Shown one piece after another: positions 24,708-33,778 of a stretch of DNA of 64,000 nt. Each line of letters starts with the position of its first letter. The stretch's first letter is position 1. The translations under genes were made by a program, and so were the position numbers. The DNA comes from Glandiceps talaboti (lineage: Eukaryota; Hemichordata; Enteropneusta; Spengelidae). A model generated the notes under the pieces. The model worked only from the letters and a program-made list of their open reading frames with translations. It was not told the DNA's origin and made no database searches. Location: positions 16,332,271 through 16,396,270 of the forward strand of contig NC_135558.1 in NCBI RefSeq assembly GCF_964340395.1, given 5' to 3'.

Positions 24708-24750
24708 GTTGTAACTCGGAGTTTCACGCATTGCGCGATCATCAGACAAC
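24708..24750 (-). ncRNA. Hammerhead ribozyme motif 2 (PLE-associated)
   Basis: Same 43-nt layout as motif 1, 117 bp away. Stem I is a perfect GTTGT/ACAAC, stem II is CGCG/TGCG (one G-T wobble) and stem III is ACT/AGT with a CCG loop. All core bases CTGATGA and GAAA are present. Confidence 0.8.
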
Positions 24751-24951
24751 TGCTGGTTTCTACTCTCTGGGTGTGTGTTTATATTGAGTGGAGACAATAG
24801 AAATATCATCACTATTGTCTGTGTTGGTGGGTTGGTGTTGTGTGTGTTGAGGTGTTGGTTGTTATTGTGTGAGTTATTGGGTGCGGACAAGTAGGTGTTG
24901 GCGGGTTGTTACATGTTGGGCTTTGATGTTCCGTTAGTTAACGGGTTTAGT

Positions 24952-25718
24952 TTAGGTGATAGATGCTCTATTGAAGTTGGACAAATAAAACTTATTCTCG
25001 TGTCGGCATTTGGATATCAACTCAGTTCTTTTGTTTAGTGTGGAGTTTTTGTCTGCTTTAATGATGGTTAGTTTTTCGGTTAAACACAGGTTGCATCGTT
25101 TTGTTTTATTGGTGTATGCTTGGGCTGTCTTGCTGATGGACCAGGATATGGAAAAGGGCTCGTTGTTTCTTTTCAGTTTCCAAATGTGTTTTGATAGTTC
25201 TGTGCTGTTTTCGTGTTTTTCATGTTTGAATGACTGTTTGTGGTTGGCGTATCTCTGTTTGAAGTTGTTCTCTGTTAGACCGATATATACTTTTGTTTGT
25301 TTTTTTCCGTGGACGGTGGCTTGGTATACGATATTTTCCGTTTGGCATTCGCCATTCAAAGGGCAGGTGTCTTTCTGTCTGCAATTACATGGTTTTTGAG
25401 TGGGTTTGGTTTCGTTGTTGGAGATGGTGGCGTTGTGCGCTTTGATTATGGGAGCCATGTTTGGCATGCAGCTATAACTGACTTTGACATTGTTTCTGTT
25501 GAATATTTTGTGTAACTTGGAGTCTGTTGGGAAATGTTTTGCGATTAGGTTGAGGAATCGTTTGCTTACATTGGTGGCTACGTTTTTGCTGTATGGTGGG
25601 TTGAACCAGATGGTGTTTCTATTTCTGTTTTTCTTGTTTTTCTGTGGCGGGGTGCTTGTGTATGTGATGTTCTCTTTGTAGCCGCTGGTTTTTAGTGCAT
25701 TTTGGTATAGTGGGGCTG

Positions 25719-25719
<1 letters not shown>
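24952..25719 (-). pseudogene. Penelope-like element 1: GIY-YIG endonuclease, 5'-truncated
   Basis: The open frame continues out of a (TA)n tract and encodes the C-terminal part of a PLE polyprotein. In order: RT-thumb/linker sequence ([12 protein letters not shown], then IWFNPPYSKNV and KLHKIFNRNN), the PLE-typical Cys motif CNCRQKDTCPL...C, and a GIY-YIG nuclease core VYIGLTENNFKQRYANHKQSF with a downstream His/Glu-rich region (STELSKHIW) and CNLCLTEK...E. The reverse transcriptase catalytic region is missing and its place is taken by the microsatellite. The frame has no internal stop, so this end is fairly young. A PLE copies itself by target-primed reverse transcription using this nuclease. 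Confidence 0.88.
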
Positions 25720-25720
<1 letters not shown>

Positions 25721-25809
<89 letters not shown>

Positions 25810-25822
25810 TATATATATATAT
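25721..25822. repeat. (TA)n microsatellite abutting PLE 1
   Basis: About 100 bp of TA dinucleotides with one AAATAAA interruption. It marks the exact 5' truncation point of the PLE frame. Confidence 0.95.
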
Positions 25823-26405
25823 ATTCTTCTCATATGTGAGTGTCTAGTTCACGTAGTTATGTTTTCCATTGTATTCCACATGGTCTCTGTGTTATTGGTT
25901 TGTTCTCACCAGATGTACAGCCATTACAGATTAGAAGAACAGTTATATACTGTATTTTCAAGTTGATATAATCAGTTTCCATATCCACTATTTCTCGCGG
26001 GACTTCACAATTTTCGAGATTGTATTATTTTTTTCTCGAATATATAAAACAAGTTCAGGGCCAGCAGTGAAAAAACTAGGTGAGGTTGGGTAACCGGAAC
26101 CAAACAATATTTGTATGCAAGCGAGAAACTGCACCTTGAAAATTAAATTTCCGATATGACGTTTGCAAACACAGGTAACATGACCACATGATATATTGCC
26201 TGTCGGGCACCTGTTAGAAATACAGATACATGCTTTTTTTTTTACCTTTCCTGCAATGGCAAATTATAACCCGTTTGTGAATGTAATTTTTTTTCATTTA
26301 TTGAGTTACAACATTGACTTGTGTAAGTTATTTCGTTGTATTGTATCAAATACAACAACGTGTTTTATTAATCATGTGTAGATGGTATCTCCCGTCTCTT
26401 CAACA
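25823..26405. other. Intergenic, nothing recognised
   Basis: AT-rich sequence between the PLE and the Polinton. No coding or RNA feature seen. Confidence 0.5.
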
Positions 26406-26411
26406 TATATT
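26406..26411. repeat. Polinton target-site duplication (left), TATATT
   Basis: Perfect match to 34,510-34,515. Polinton integrases generate 6-bp duplications. Confidence 0.9.
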
Positions 26412-26668
26412 AGTAGTAATAAATATAGCAGTTCTGGATCAACGAAACGACAACCGTTGATTTAAGGCATTTTAGCTCTAAAAATTTGTTTAATCTATAT
26501 TAATTTTTTTAGTCAATACAACATGACATTGTCCTTTTATAGGAAATCTTAACTATATTGTCGTTCCAGATACCCATGAATTAAGGCATTTGAGCTCTTA
26601 AAAATTGTTTAATTAAATTTTAGTAACTATAAAACATGGCTCTGTTCCCACTAAAATTCTACGCACTC
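26412..26668 (+). repeat. Left Polinton terminal inverted repeat
   Basis: Starts AGTAGTAATAAATATAGC. It aligns along its length, with scattered substitutions and small gaps, to the reverse complement of 34,261-34,509. Shared landmarks include GGCATTTTAGCTCTAAAAAT, CTTAACTATATTGTCGTT and AACTATAAAACATGGCTCT. Confidence 0.92.
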
Positions 26669-27810
26669 CAAAAAACTAGGTCATAGTGTCTTGGTTAGTC
26701 ATTTATTAATTCCTCGGCCTGTGGAATATTGCATGTGAGACTAGTCCTTTCAGACAGATTACTTACAGAAAACGTACAATAATCGTACAAATAGAATCGA
26801 TGTCAATGTCGTTTGCATAACAATAGGCCCAACATACTAATCGGCACTTGAGATATGATAATAATATACATACAGCTTATTTAGTCTATCACACTTGGGA
26901 ATCATAAAATCTTGGGGGAAATTTGATAAATTTGAAATTGTCTATCAGCTCACTGGGCAAGGAGAAAGTCTTACAGGGTGATCTGGTGCATAAACAGTCC
27001 TTACTGACTGTGTGATCATTAAAACCGTACATAAAGTTTTGGAGATAATATTGTAATATATCTGTGAATTAATAACTAATGTAAAGTGTGCGCGGTACCC
27101 CATAGTCGACTATAAACATAACATTGTGTATATTGTGTATTAATACCTTTATATCTGAAATGTAAATTTGTTTAAAGCAATCGATTGCTAAAACCAGCTG
27201 CTAGCGCACTACCGTATGGACTGCCACATATATAAGTACACACAGTCTCAATCTCAATAAATGACATATACAATATAATCGACTATAAACATAACATGGC
27301 CATGTATTGTGTATATTGTGTATTAATACCTTTATATCTGAAACCAGCTGCTAGCGCACTACCGTATGGACTGCCACATATATAAGTGTACACACAGTCT
27401 CAATCTAAAATTGTGACTACCAAAAACAAAGAAAAAAAAATGCAGGACCATAGCAGCGGTTTTGCTAATTAATAAAGTTAATTATTTATTTTTTTGTTTT
27501 GATTTTTGATTTATTGATTTATCTCATTACCGTTTAAGGATTATGTTCTGTGCACCTGCCTTTTTTCAAGTCCGGTATTTTACCTGCTTCTCGATACTTT
27601 CTTAAGTATTATAGAATTGATTTTATGATAAAGTTGATTGATCGACCTCGTGTTGGTTCTGTATGAACTTCATTGATTGATGAAAATATTATAGTAACAG
27701 TTGATAAAGTATAATAATCGAGATTATACCTCCTAAAAACTCGTTTTATGTGATTTTTAGGATTATAAATATTTTTACTTTTCACTTGTTCACATTTATC
27801 TAGAGGTCTA
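26669..27810. other. Left non-coding part of the Polinton
   Basis: No gene recognised. It carries a tandem duplication (about 27,105-27,247 and 27,283-27,389) sharing ATTGTGTATTAATACCTTTA and CTAGCGCACTACCGTATGGA, plus a subterminal inverted repeat listed separately. The integrase or capsid genes that would normally occupy such space are not detectable, even as relics. Confidence 0.55.
27152..27211 (+). repeat. Subterminal inverted repeat, left half
   Basis: Matches the reverse complement of 33,638-33,699 (shared core TTTGTTTAAAGCAATCGATT, then CTAGCGCAC). It lies 740-800 bp from the left end; the partner is 810-870 bp from the right end. The original inverted repeats may have been about 0.9 kb, or this may be an internal regulatory repeat. 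Confidence 0.8.
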
Positions 27811-28066
27811 CTAGTTTTTTGATAATGAAGCACAGCAGTCAAAGCAGTGGAACTTTCCAAAGATGTTACCACAAATGTTTTTACAAATATCGTCATGAGA
27901 GTATATTGAATTGTCTACATATATTACAATGTATAACATCACACATATTCATGTCTGACATCGAATCACAACAATGTGAGCAATGGGATTTTCCAAAGAA
28001 CTTACCGCAAATGTTTGTACAATCGTGGGTTGCATCTTTCTGTTTACACAATTTACATACTTCCAT
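27811..28066 (-). pseudogene. Polinton small Cys/His-rich protein, duplicated motif, frameshifted
   Basis: From ATG at 28,066 the frame reads MEVCKLCKQKDATHDCTNIC and continues with GKFFGKSHCSHCC, a putative zinc-binding module. A second copy follows (CNICRQ, then HDDICKNICGNIFGKFHCFDCC) but sits one frame over, so the first frame stops after 57 residues. Two tandem copies of a CxxC-(x)n-H-(x)n-C-x3-C-x7-HCxxCC pattern are thus joined by a frameshift. Function is unknown; zinc binding is inferred from the Cys/His spacing only. Confidence 0.5.
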
Positions 28067-28085
28067 TTTATATTTATATATATTT
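28067..28085 (-). promoter_or_regulatory. TATA-rich element just 5' of the Cys/His-rich gene
   Basis: Minus strand reads AAAAATATATATAAATATAAA directly before the ATG, similar to the other minus-strand Polinton genes. Confidence 0.3.
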
Positions 28086-28099
28086 TTCTGTTAAACAAA

Positions 28100-28503
28100 C
28101 TAATAATATTCCACCACCAGCTAAATAAAGGTATTAGGTATACCTTCATAGAAGGTTGATAATAATCATTGAACTGAGGTTCATTTTTGAGACGTTCAGT
28201 ATGAGGATGATATTCTTGGTATAAATCTAAGTTTTCATCAGTCATAATCAGATTCTGTTTTGCATGGATATCTAATTTTTTTTGCTTTGCTATAAAATCT
28301 ATTACTTTTTGTCTATGTTCATGTTCTAACCATACTTCATGATTTATTGAATATTTCCAAAGCTAAATCATGTCTCTTCACTTCTTTTTCATGTTCTTTT
28401 TTGTGTCACCAGAAGATAGTGTCTGGCCTATATAACCAGCTCCAACAAAGGCAGTTGCATTTAAAACTGCTCCACCAACCATCATCGCCATTGCAGCACC
28501 CAT
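28100..28503 (-). pseudogene. Polinton small membrane protein (Gly/Ala-rich N terminus), two frameshifts
   Basis: The ATG at 28,503 starts MGAAMAMMVGGAVLNATAFV, a Gly/Ala-rich hydrophobic segment. After a frameshift near 28,395 a charged helix follows (KRHDLALEIFNK). After a second shift near 28,345 comes WLEHEHRQKVIDFIAKQKK and a tail with EPQFNDYYQPS. This order of hydrophobic N terminus, RHDLALE-type helix, long charged helix and EPx(L/F)xD(F/Y)YxPS tail is, from my recollection, a conserved small ORF of Polintons/adintovirus-like elements. Its role is unknown; a virion membrane or accessory function has been suggested for such ORFs. It is inactive here. Confidence 0.6.
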
Positions 28504-28518
28504 TATGTATATATATTT
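28504..28518 (-). promoter_or_regulatory. TATATATA motif immediately 5' of start codon
   Basis: Minus strand AAATATATATACATA touches the ATG at 28,503. It may be a late-type promoter; inference only. Confidence 0.3.
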
Positions 28519-28534
28519 AGATATAATTATAAAT

Positions 28535-28774
28535 TTATCCTTTATAAGGATCAACTGGTAACATATTCCTTTGTTCTAACATATCTTTCGCCAATACTGC
28601 TCCACTCACTGCTATTTCAAGATAAGCAAACTTCTTGAATGAAACACTTGTTTTAGGACTGTCTGGGGCCATTTTCATAGTTTTATCAAGGATTAAACTA
28701 TTAGCTATTGTCAAAGCAGATATAACTGTGCTATCATAAAGACCATTCACAATCAACTTAGTGTAGTCTGTCAT
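28535..28774 (-). CDS. Polinton small protein, two hydrophobic helices (79 aa)
   Basis: A 79-residue intact frame starts MTDYTKLIVNGLYDSTVISA, has an Ala/Ile-rich hydrophobic helix (ISALTIANSLIL), then a short linker, then a second hydrophobic helix (FAYLEIAVSGAVLAKDML), and ends in VDPYKG. Small two-helix ORFs with a YTKLIVNGLYD-like start occur in other Polintons as I recall. The ATG at 28,774 is chosen over an upstream in-frame ATG because the extension holds unlike, TATA-rich sequence. It is one of the few Polinton frames here without a lesion, though its short length makes survival by chance possible. Function unknown. Confidence 0.6.
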   Translation of the reverse strand: MTDYTKLIVNGLYDSTVISALTIANSLILDKTMKMAPDSPKTSVSFKKFAYLEIAVSGAVLAKDMLEQRNMLPVDPYKG

Positions 28775-28793
28775 TTTGTATATATATATAATT
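28775..28793 (-). promoter_or_regulatory. TATATATATA motif 4 nt upstream of start codon
   Basis: Minus strand ATTATATATATATACAAA precedes ATG. It is the clearest of the four start-proximal TATA elements in the Polinton. Confidence 0.35.
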
Positions 28794-29052
28794 GTATTAT
28801 ACCAGTTTATTGATGGCGCAAATCGAGAAGTGGAAACATTGGGGGTGAGCTGTCCTGTCCTGTCATAAAAATGAAGCAAGTGTAAGAGCCTACACTGGCC
28901 GACTTACCATTAATCTATATAGAAATTTGTCTTGGATCCTGTCCTAGAGTATCGGTCATCAAGGGGTGGTTTATTGCTTAATTATTCCATTTCAAACAGT
29001 GCATTATTTTAAACTTTGACCGGTTGTGGTATCGCCAATTGTCCAGACTTAG

Positions 29053-29348
29053 TTACTTATTATTTATGTATGACTGTCTTTTATAATACAAACCAGCTAT
29101 CCCAATTACTAGTGAACCAGAGTTAATAAAATCATAGTACGATTAAATTGTGTGCCTTCATTGTCTGGCTGTGGAGAAAACTCGGTCACCTCCTTCGGCT
29201 CCTTCTGCTCCTTTGATTTTAATTTCTTTTTCTTTTTTGTTTCAGCTGATATTACAGCTAATTTTTTACCCCATACAACTCTACCTGGACTTTTAGTTTT
29301 ACTTTTTATAGTCACAGTCTCTGCTGGTGTCTGTTCTGTATCACTCAT
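29053..29348 (-). pseudogene. Polinton basic protein with C-terminal membrane segment, frameshifted
   Basis: ATG at 29,348 opens MSDTEQTPAETVTIKSK, followed by a strongly basic stretch (SPGRVVWGKKLAV, then a KKKKKLKSKEQK run). The frame ends at 29,109 soon after. A shifted frame carries a hydrophobic tail (GSLVIGIAGLYYK) ending at 29,053. A basic N-terminal part with PGRVxxGKKLA plus a single C-terminal transmembrane helix is a layout I associate with a small Polinton ORF, comparable to basic core-type proteins. One frameshift near 29,118 separates the parts. Confidence 0.5.
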
Positions 29349-29470
29349 TTTTACACTGTTATGTATATGATACAAAATATTCTTTTCAAGGCCCTTACTT
29401 TAATTTTTTGAAAGTCTTTTCAACTTCCTTCAAGTTAATTTTCAAGTTGTTTTCAACGGGAAAAACACTT
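29349..29470. promoter_or_regulatory. Divergent intergenic region between basic-protein and penton-like genes
   Basis: A 122-bp gap lies between start codons at 29,348 (minus) and 29,471 (plus). It is AT-rich with ATGTATATGATACAAAATAT and an inverted-repeat-like TTCAACTTCC...TTCAAGTT block. It probably holds both promoters; no specific signal is proven. Confidence 0.35.
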
Positions 29471-29973
29471 ATGGTGCTCGATGATAATGTTAAAGTAGAC
29501 TTTTCAAAGTGTAAGAATGTCGCGAGGATACTTGGTTTTGAAGAGAAAGAATATGATAAACGAGTATTAGTCCATACAAAGCAGATTTTCTTCCTGTGAC
29601 TGAATACGTAGTCTACTGCGATATTATAGATACACCTACTAATTACATCAATGGGAAAAGGTCTAATTATTTACAAGTTTTAACGATACAGGACCGGGGT
29701 GAAATAGGAAAAGCTGTCACTTGTTCATTTCCTGCTAACGTTCCAGTGCCAATCAAGAAAACGGATATAACTAGTTTTCGAATTTGGATAACTAATCAAA
29801 ATAAAGAACTGATAGATTTTAATGACTATTCAATTTCATTTCAACTCGAGCTTAATATAAATCAGCTTAAATTAACGTGGCCATATGCGGTGATCAAGGA
29901 CATAACGTTTGTCATTGAAGCAACTCAAAGAAGTTTTATTGATTGTATAACTACCGATCTGGTGATTCATTGA
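29471..29973 (+). pseudogene. Polinton penton-like (minor capsid) protein, truncated and frameshifted
   Basis: The first frame has VDFSKCKNVARILGFEEK, resembling the shared penton segment DFSK(S/A)KN(V)xxLLGF. A one-base shift near 29,575-29,590 leads to a second frame with VVYCDIIDTPTNYINGK, matching the 'v.C.I..(g).Y.NG' strand, then FRIWITNQNKELIDFN, matching 'i.i.I.DQ.G..iDF.G', and ISFQLEL. These are the C-terminal jelly-roll landmarks of the Polinton minor capsid protein as I know it. Polinton pentons are normally several hundred residues, so only the last third is present. The final part, beyond FQLELNIN, is antisense to the PolB 3' end. No major capsid gene accompanies it. Confidence 0.6.
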
Positions 29974-32900
29974 TCGTATAGTATTCATGGAATGTTTTAC
30001 CCGTAAATTTTCAAAAATATATTATATTCTTCGTGAGTCATATTCTTTTTTTATGACTGACTTTTTTTTATCCATTTGGCTTTACGTGTGGAAGTTGACT
30101 CTGTTATGTAAGAGTACATTTTACTTCGAAGTCCAATAAACTCAGTGATTGGTACACCCGCACACTCGTCTTTGAATTTACCGATTACTTTCTTGTTATG
30201 ACCAAAGTAGTATGGACTCTTTGGTGAGTAGTTGCTATTGTCAAAGAGGTCTTTGTCTTTGTAGAAATCTTTATAAGAGTCATTGGCTTGAATTTCATAC
30301 ATTAATGAGTCTGTATCTGTGAATAACAATTTAGCTCATGGTCCATACTTTTCTTTTATATAGTTGTAATGAAAGTCGTACATTAAAGTTTTAGACAGAT
30401 CAAGAATGCTCATCCCAACATATAAGGGCTGGTTTAGGGTGAATCGTTCTTTTTTGTTTTCCACTGCTACTAGACCTTCGGTTATAATTCTTTCCATAAC
30501 AAACGTTGGTTTCAATACTAATTTCTTGATGTGTTTTTCTGTTATGCATAATTTTATACTATGGTGTTTACGTACATTCATCATGGTACGTCCAAAGACA
30601 GAGTTATTCATTAGTTTGAAGAAATCTTTTTCGAATGCATTTCTTGCTTTCTTTCTTTTTTCTGTGTTAAATAAGATGTACTGCGACATCCATTTTGATT
30701 GGTTGAACTCAATGGCTCTGTGAATTTTAGTGACTTTTAAATCAAGTTATAAATATTGTTTTAAGTTTTGAACATGAAGTAGATAATTCTTTTTTGGTCT
30801 CAGAGTTGTGGTTAATATCTCTATATTTCCACATTTTATATTAAAGAGGTCGCGTATGTTTTTATTATGTGGGGATAACATGTCTTCAGTAATACATACA
30901 TCTCTCAGATGCTAAAGGATAATCATTGTGGAGATCGTGCAACTCGTCAGGATACTCGAGATCAACTTCAAGGATTAATCCATGGTCACTCTCGCTGGTG
31001 TACTTACTTATGTTGAGCGAGTCTAGGTCAACCCATCTAAATCCAAAGATTGAACCATTGCCCAACCATAGAGATTATTAGCATCTAGATACATGATATA
31101 CTTCGTTTCCTGGGTTGGATCATAGTCTTTCATGTATGAATTGTTTGCCTTTGCGTGACCAGTGGATTTATGAGAGATACCTCCGCGGAGATCTCTTTCA
31201 ATTAAGAGGTGCATATCTGTATCCGTTAATAATTCGAGATTACTTTTAGTCATTTTTAGACATGCATCCCAGGATAACCCAGGAGCGCTGAAATAATGAC
31301 AGGGGTCGAGGTTATAGTATATATTACATGTCTTTCGGAAATTTTCAAATACGTCGGTTAATAAAAGTACATCGGTTTTAAGGTACAGATCATGATAATC
31401 ACCCATCGTTTGCATATTGAAATGCTTCCAAATATCTTGAGCATGCTCATAGTCTTCATCGGTTATACAAGCGTCATTTAGAATTGAATAGAATTTTTCC
31501 TTTAGTGGAAGACTGTCATTGAATTTTTCTTTGTATAATATTTCGCAAATATGACATTGTGTTGCGTTTTTGAAACATATTTCATCGTTTTTACTCATAC
31601 ATAAAGGTTTGTTAAAATGTTGCTGTTTTATATCATTGCAATAGTCATCTGCTGATAACATCATTTCCATAAATTTCTTAGCTGCATCTGGTCTTCTATA
31701 AATAAAACTTTCTTTACTGAATGTGTCATCATATGCATAACAACAGACAAGTTTATAACCAAAACCACATACTTCATGCTTTTGGTAATGGTGTGTGTAT
31801 GTTGTGTTTTCGTTAGGATGGCAGGTATTCACTTTTTGATTTATAGATTCGAAATCTGCATAAATAACAAATGGAGCATTTAATTGTTTTGGGTAATTTT
31901 TGAATGATAGCCACTTGTTCTTCTCAGTTGGCATTCGTATAGTTTGTGTTCCATTTATTTCAAAACTAATAGGAATGTGTTGCTCTAAAATCTCTACAGT
32001 TGTAAAGTGTTGTAAGCAATATCTACAGAAGTGCTTTCTTCCATCATAGTTTGTTATACAGTACATGAATCGATTAAAGTCTTTAATCCAGACATAACGA
32101 CTTTTATCACCATGACTTATTAGTAGTAAGTCAAGGTGATCTTTATAAGTTTGTTTATTAACATAAATTGGATATGCTTTTTTATTTTTATAACCAAATA
32201 CAGAAATAGATATATTGTTTTGTTTTTCAATTTTCGGAATTTGTTTTATAGTAACTGGGAATGTTATTCCTTTATAATCTGCATCAACAATGTGTTGACT
32301 GTATAAAGATGATATATTTTTTTATTAATTCTGACTGGAAACGTATATGCTAAGTGGCACCATCTAAAACATTCATTGTCATTGTTTTGTATATTAACGG
32401 GGCCTTTCTTTGGATTTTGTAACTCTTTTGGTAATTTAATATATGAGTTACCTTGTAGAGGGTTGTATCTTGGAATATTTACATAAAAATTAAGAAGAGT
32501 TTTTATTTGCCAACCAGATCCTTCACGTAACCATTTGGCAATGTGCTCAATATTTTTTTCGAAACTTGCATTCACTTGTTTCTCTATTTGTTCAGTATTT
32601 ATAATTTGTAATGGACTACTATTAAAATAACCATCACTTGTTATCTCCTCCATGTCTCTACCAATTTTATCAAATTTTATCTTCAAGGTTAATATCGCTT
32701 TTATTCCACCTATATCTTGTAAACTTTGTTCTAGAATTTCCTTTATTAACGATTTATTTTCAGTTAATAGCGTTTGAGGTTCGTTTTCAGTTATATCAAT
32801 TTCATATGACTTCACATATCCTTTTAAAGCACTCTCAAGTTCATGATATCTGGGTGGTGTAAAAACACCACCTACATGACGGTAGCCTCTGTTAATAAGA

Positions 32901-33169
32901 GTTTGATATGTACCATTACCTATTTTAACCATACGTTTGGTGATAGGATTCATGACGTATTCTTCTGTTAATGGTCGAGGAAGGTTATCAGGCACCAACT
33001 AATGCAAGATATTGTCTTCCTTAAGAGATGCAGTATTAGGAATGGGTTGTAGATCTCCATTTTGTATAAGCTTATTGTACACACGACCACCGACTTATAT
33101 CATTCGGTTAGTGAGTGGGTTCCGAATCTTATACATGTTATATATAATAGGATATAGATTTTTATCCAT
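29862..33169 (-). pseudogene. polB: Polinton protein-primed DNA polymerase B, multiply broken
   Basis: The start at 33,169 gives an N-terminal part with two tandem NP(L/I)TxRM(I/V) repeats resembling the viral 2-cysteine-adaptor pattern, interrupted by TAA and TAG. Then come KGPVNIQNNDNECFRWCHLA (32.4 kb), CRYCLQHF zinc residues, Exo I YADFES (about 31,855), Exo III YLKTDVLLLTDVFENFR (about 31,390), HYFSAPGLSWDA, Pol A YLDANNLYGW (about 31,070), LEVDLEYPDELHDLHNDYP (30.95 kb), Pol B KLMNNSVFGRTMMNVR (about 30,600), Pol C FTDTDSL (30,315), and a C-terminal NKTSLS...NDKRYVLD motif near 29,900. Lesions: stops near 33,098 and 32,999, frameshifts near 32,280-32,070, 30,900, 30,745 and 30,060, a TGA at 30,333 and an in-frame deletion near 31,520 removing Exo II. 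It cannot make active polymerase. Confidence 0.92.
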
Positions 33170-33343
33170 ATTGTAAACAATATTTATTTCTTCAATAGTT
33201 TTTTTTTTTGCAATTTACAACTTTTCTTTTTTATGTCTATATAGTGCAAAATAACTACTTAATTCTAAACCATAATAACTACTTAATTCACAGAAATATA
33301 TCTTGGGTTCTTTAACGCAAGGTGTTCCTCTGTTAAGATGTTT

Positions 33344-33574
33344 CTATAAGTGACATTCATATTTATATGCAAACCCGCATTTATCACATGTGCACTCGGC
33401 AAAAACACGATCACATGTTGGGCATGCATCAGGATATTCATGTTTATTATTCTCACAGGAGTGTTTTATATTTTCATGTTTGATAAAATTATGTCTATGT
33501 TTAAAACACTTGTTGCAAATTTCACATTTGAATTCAGGCGCTGACCTACTGCAAGTAATACAGTTATCCCTCAT
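33344..33574 (-). CDS. Polinton zinc-finger protein (76 aa)
   Basis: Frame MRDNCITCSRSAPEF then a classical C2H2 finger FKCEICNKCFKHRHNFIKH...H and a Cys-rich C terminus with CPTCDRVFAECTCDKCGF. It lies 175 bp upstream of the polymerase N terminus, on the same strand, and could be a separate gene or a detached polymerase N-terminal domain. The frame is intact. DNA or RNA binding is inferred from the finger only. TATATATTA lies 2 nt upstream of the ATG. Confidence 0.5.
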   Translation of the reverse strand: MRDNCITCSRSAPEFKCEICNKCFKHRHNFIKHENIKHSCENNKHEYPDACPTCDRVFAECTCDKCGFAYKYECHL

Positions 33575-33637
33575 GGTATATATTATTATAAATATATTTG
33601 AAATATTTCTTCAAATGATTGTCTTAATTCAGGGGGT

Positions 33638-33699
33638 TGTCGTGCGCTAGTAGCCGGTTTTAACAATCGATTGCTTTAAACAAATTTACATTACAGATT
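33638..33699 (-). repeat. Subterminal inverted repeat, right half
   Basis: Reverse complement of 27,152-27,211 with few mismatches. Confidence 0.8.
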
Positions 33700-33778
33700 T
33701 TCAAAAAAAATAATTAATTAATTCAAAAAAATTGGATTAATGTAAAATTACATTATTACATTGTTTGTTTTCTAGTTC

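Larger units (their letters stand above)
24481..24951 (-). mobile_element. 3' region (pLTR-like) of Penelope-like element 1
   Basis: Read on the minus strand, this follows the PLE open frame. It contains two tandem hammerhead motifs (24,708-24,750 and 24,591-24,633), each followed by the same segment containing AAGAAAGAGTTCCAGTACTA, and a final block with TCTGCCACTGCGGTATAGAG before a short (TA)n. The same blocks recur at 54.6-54.97 kb. An inverted duplicate of the ribozyme core creates a near-perfect palindrome at 24,604-24,668. Confidence 0.75.
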
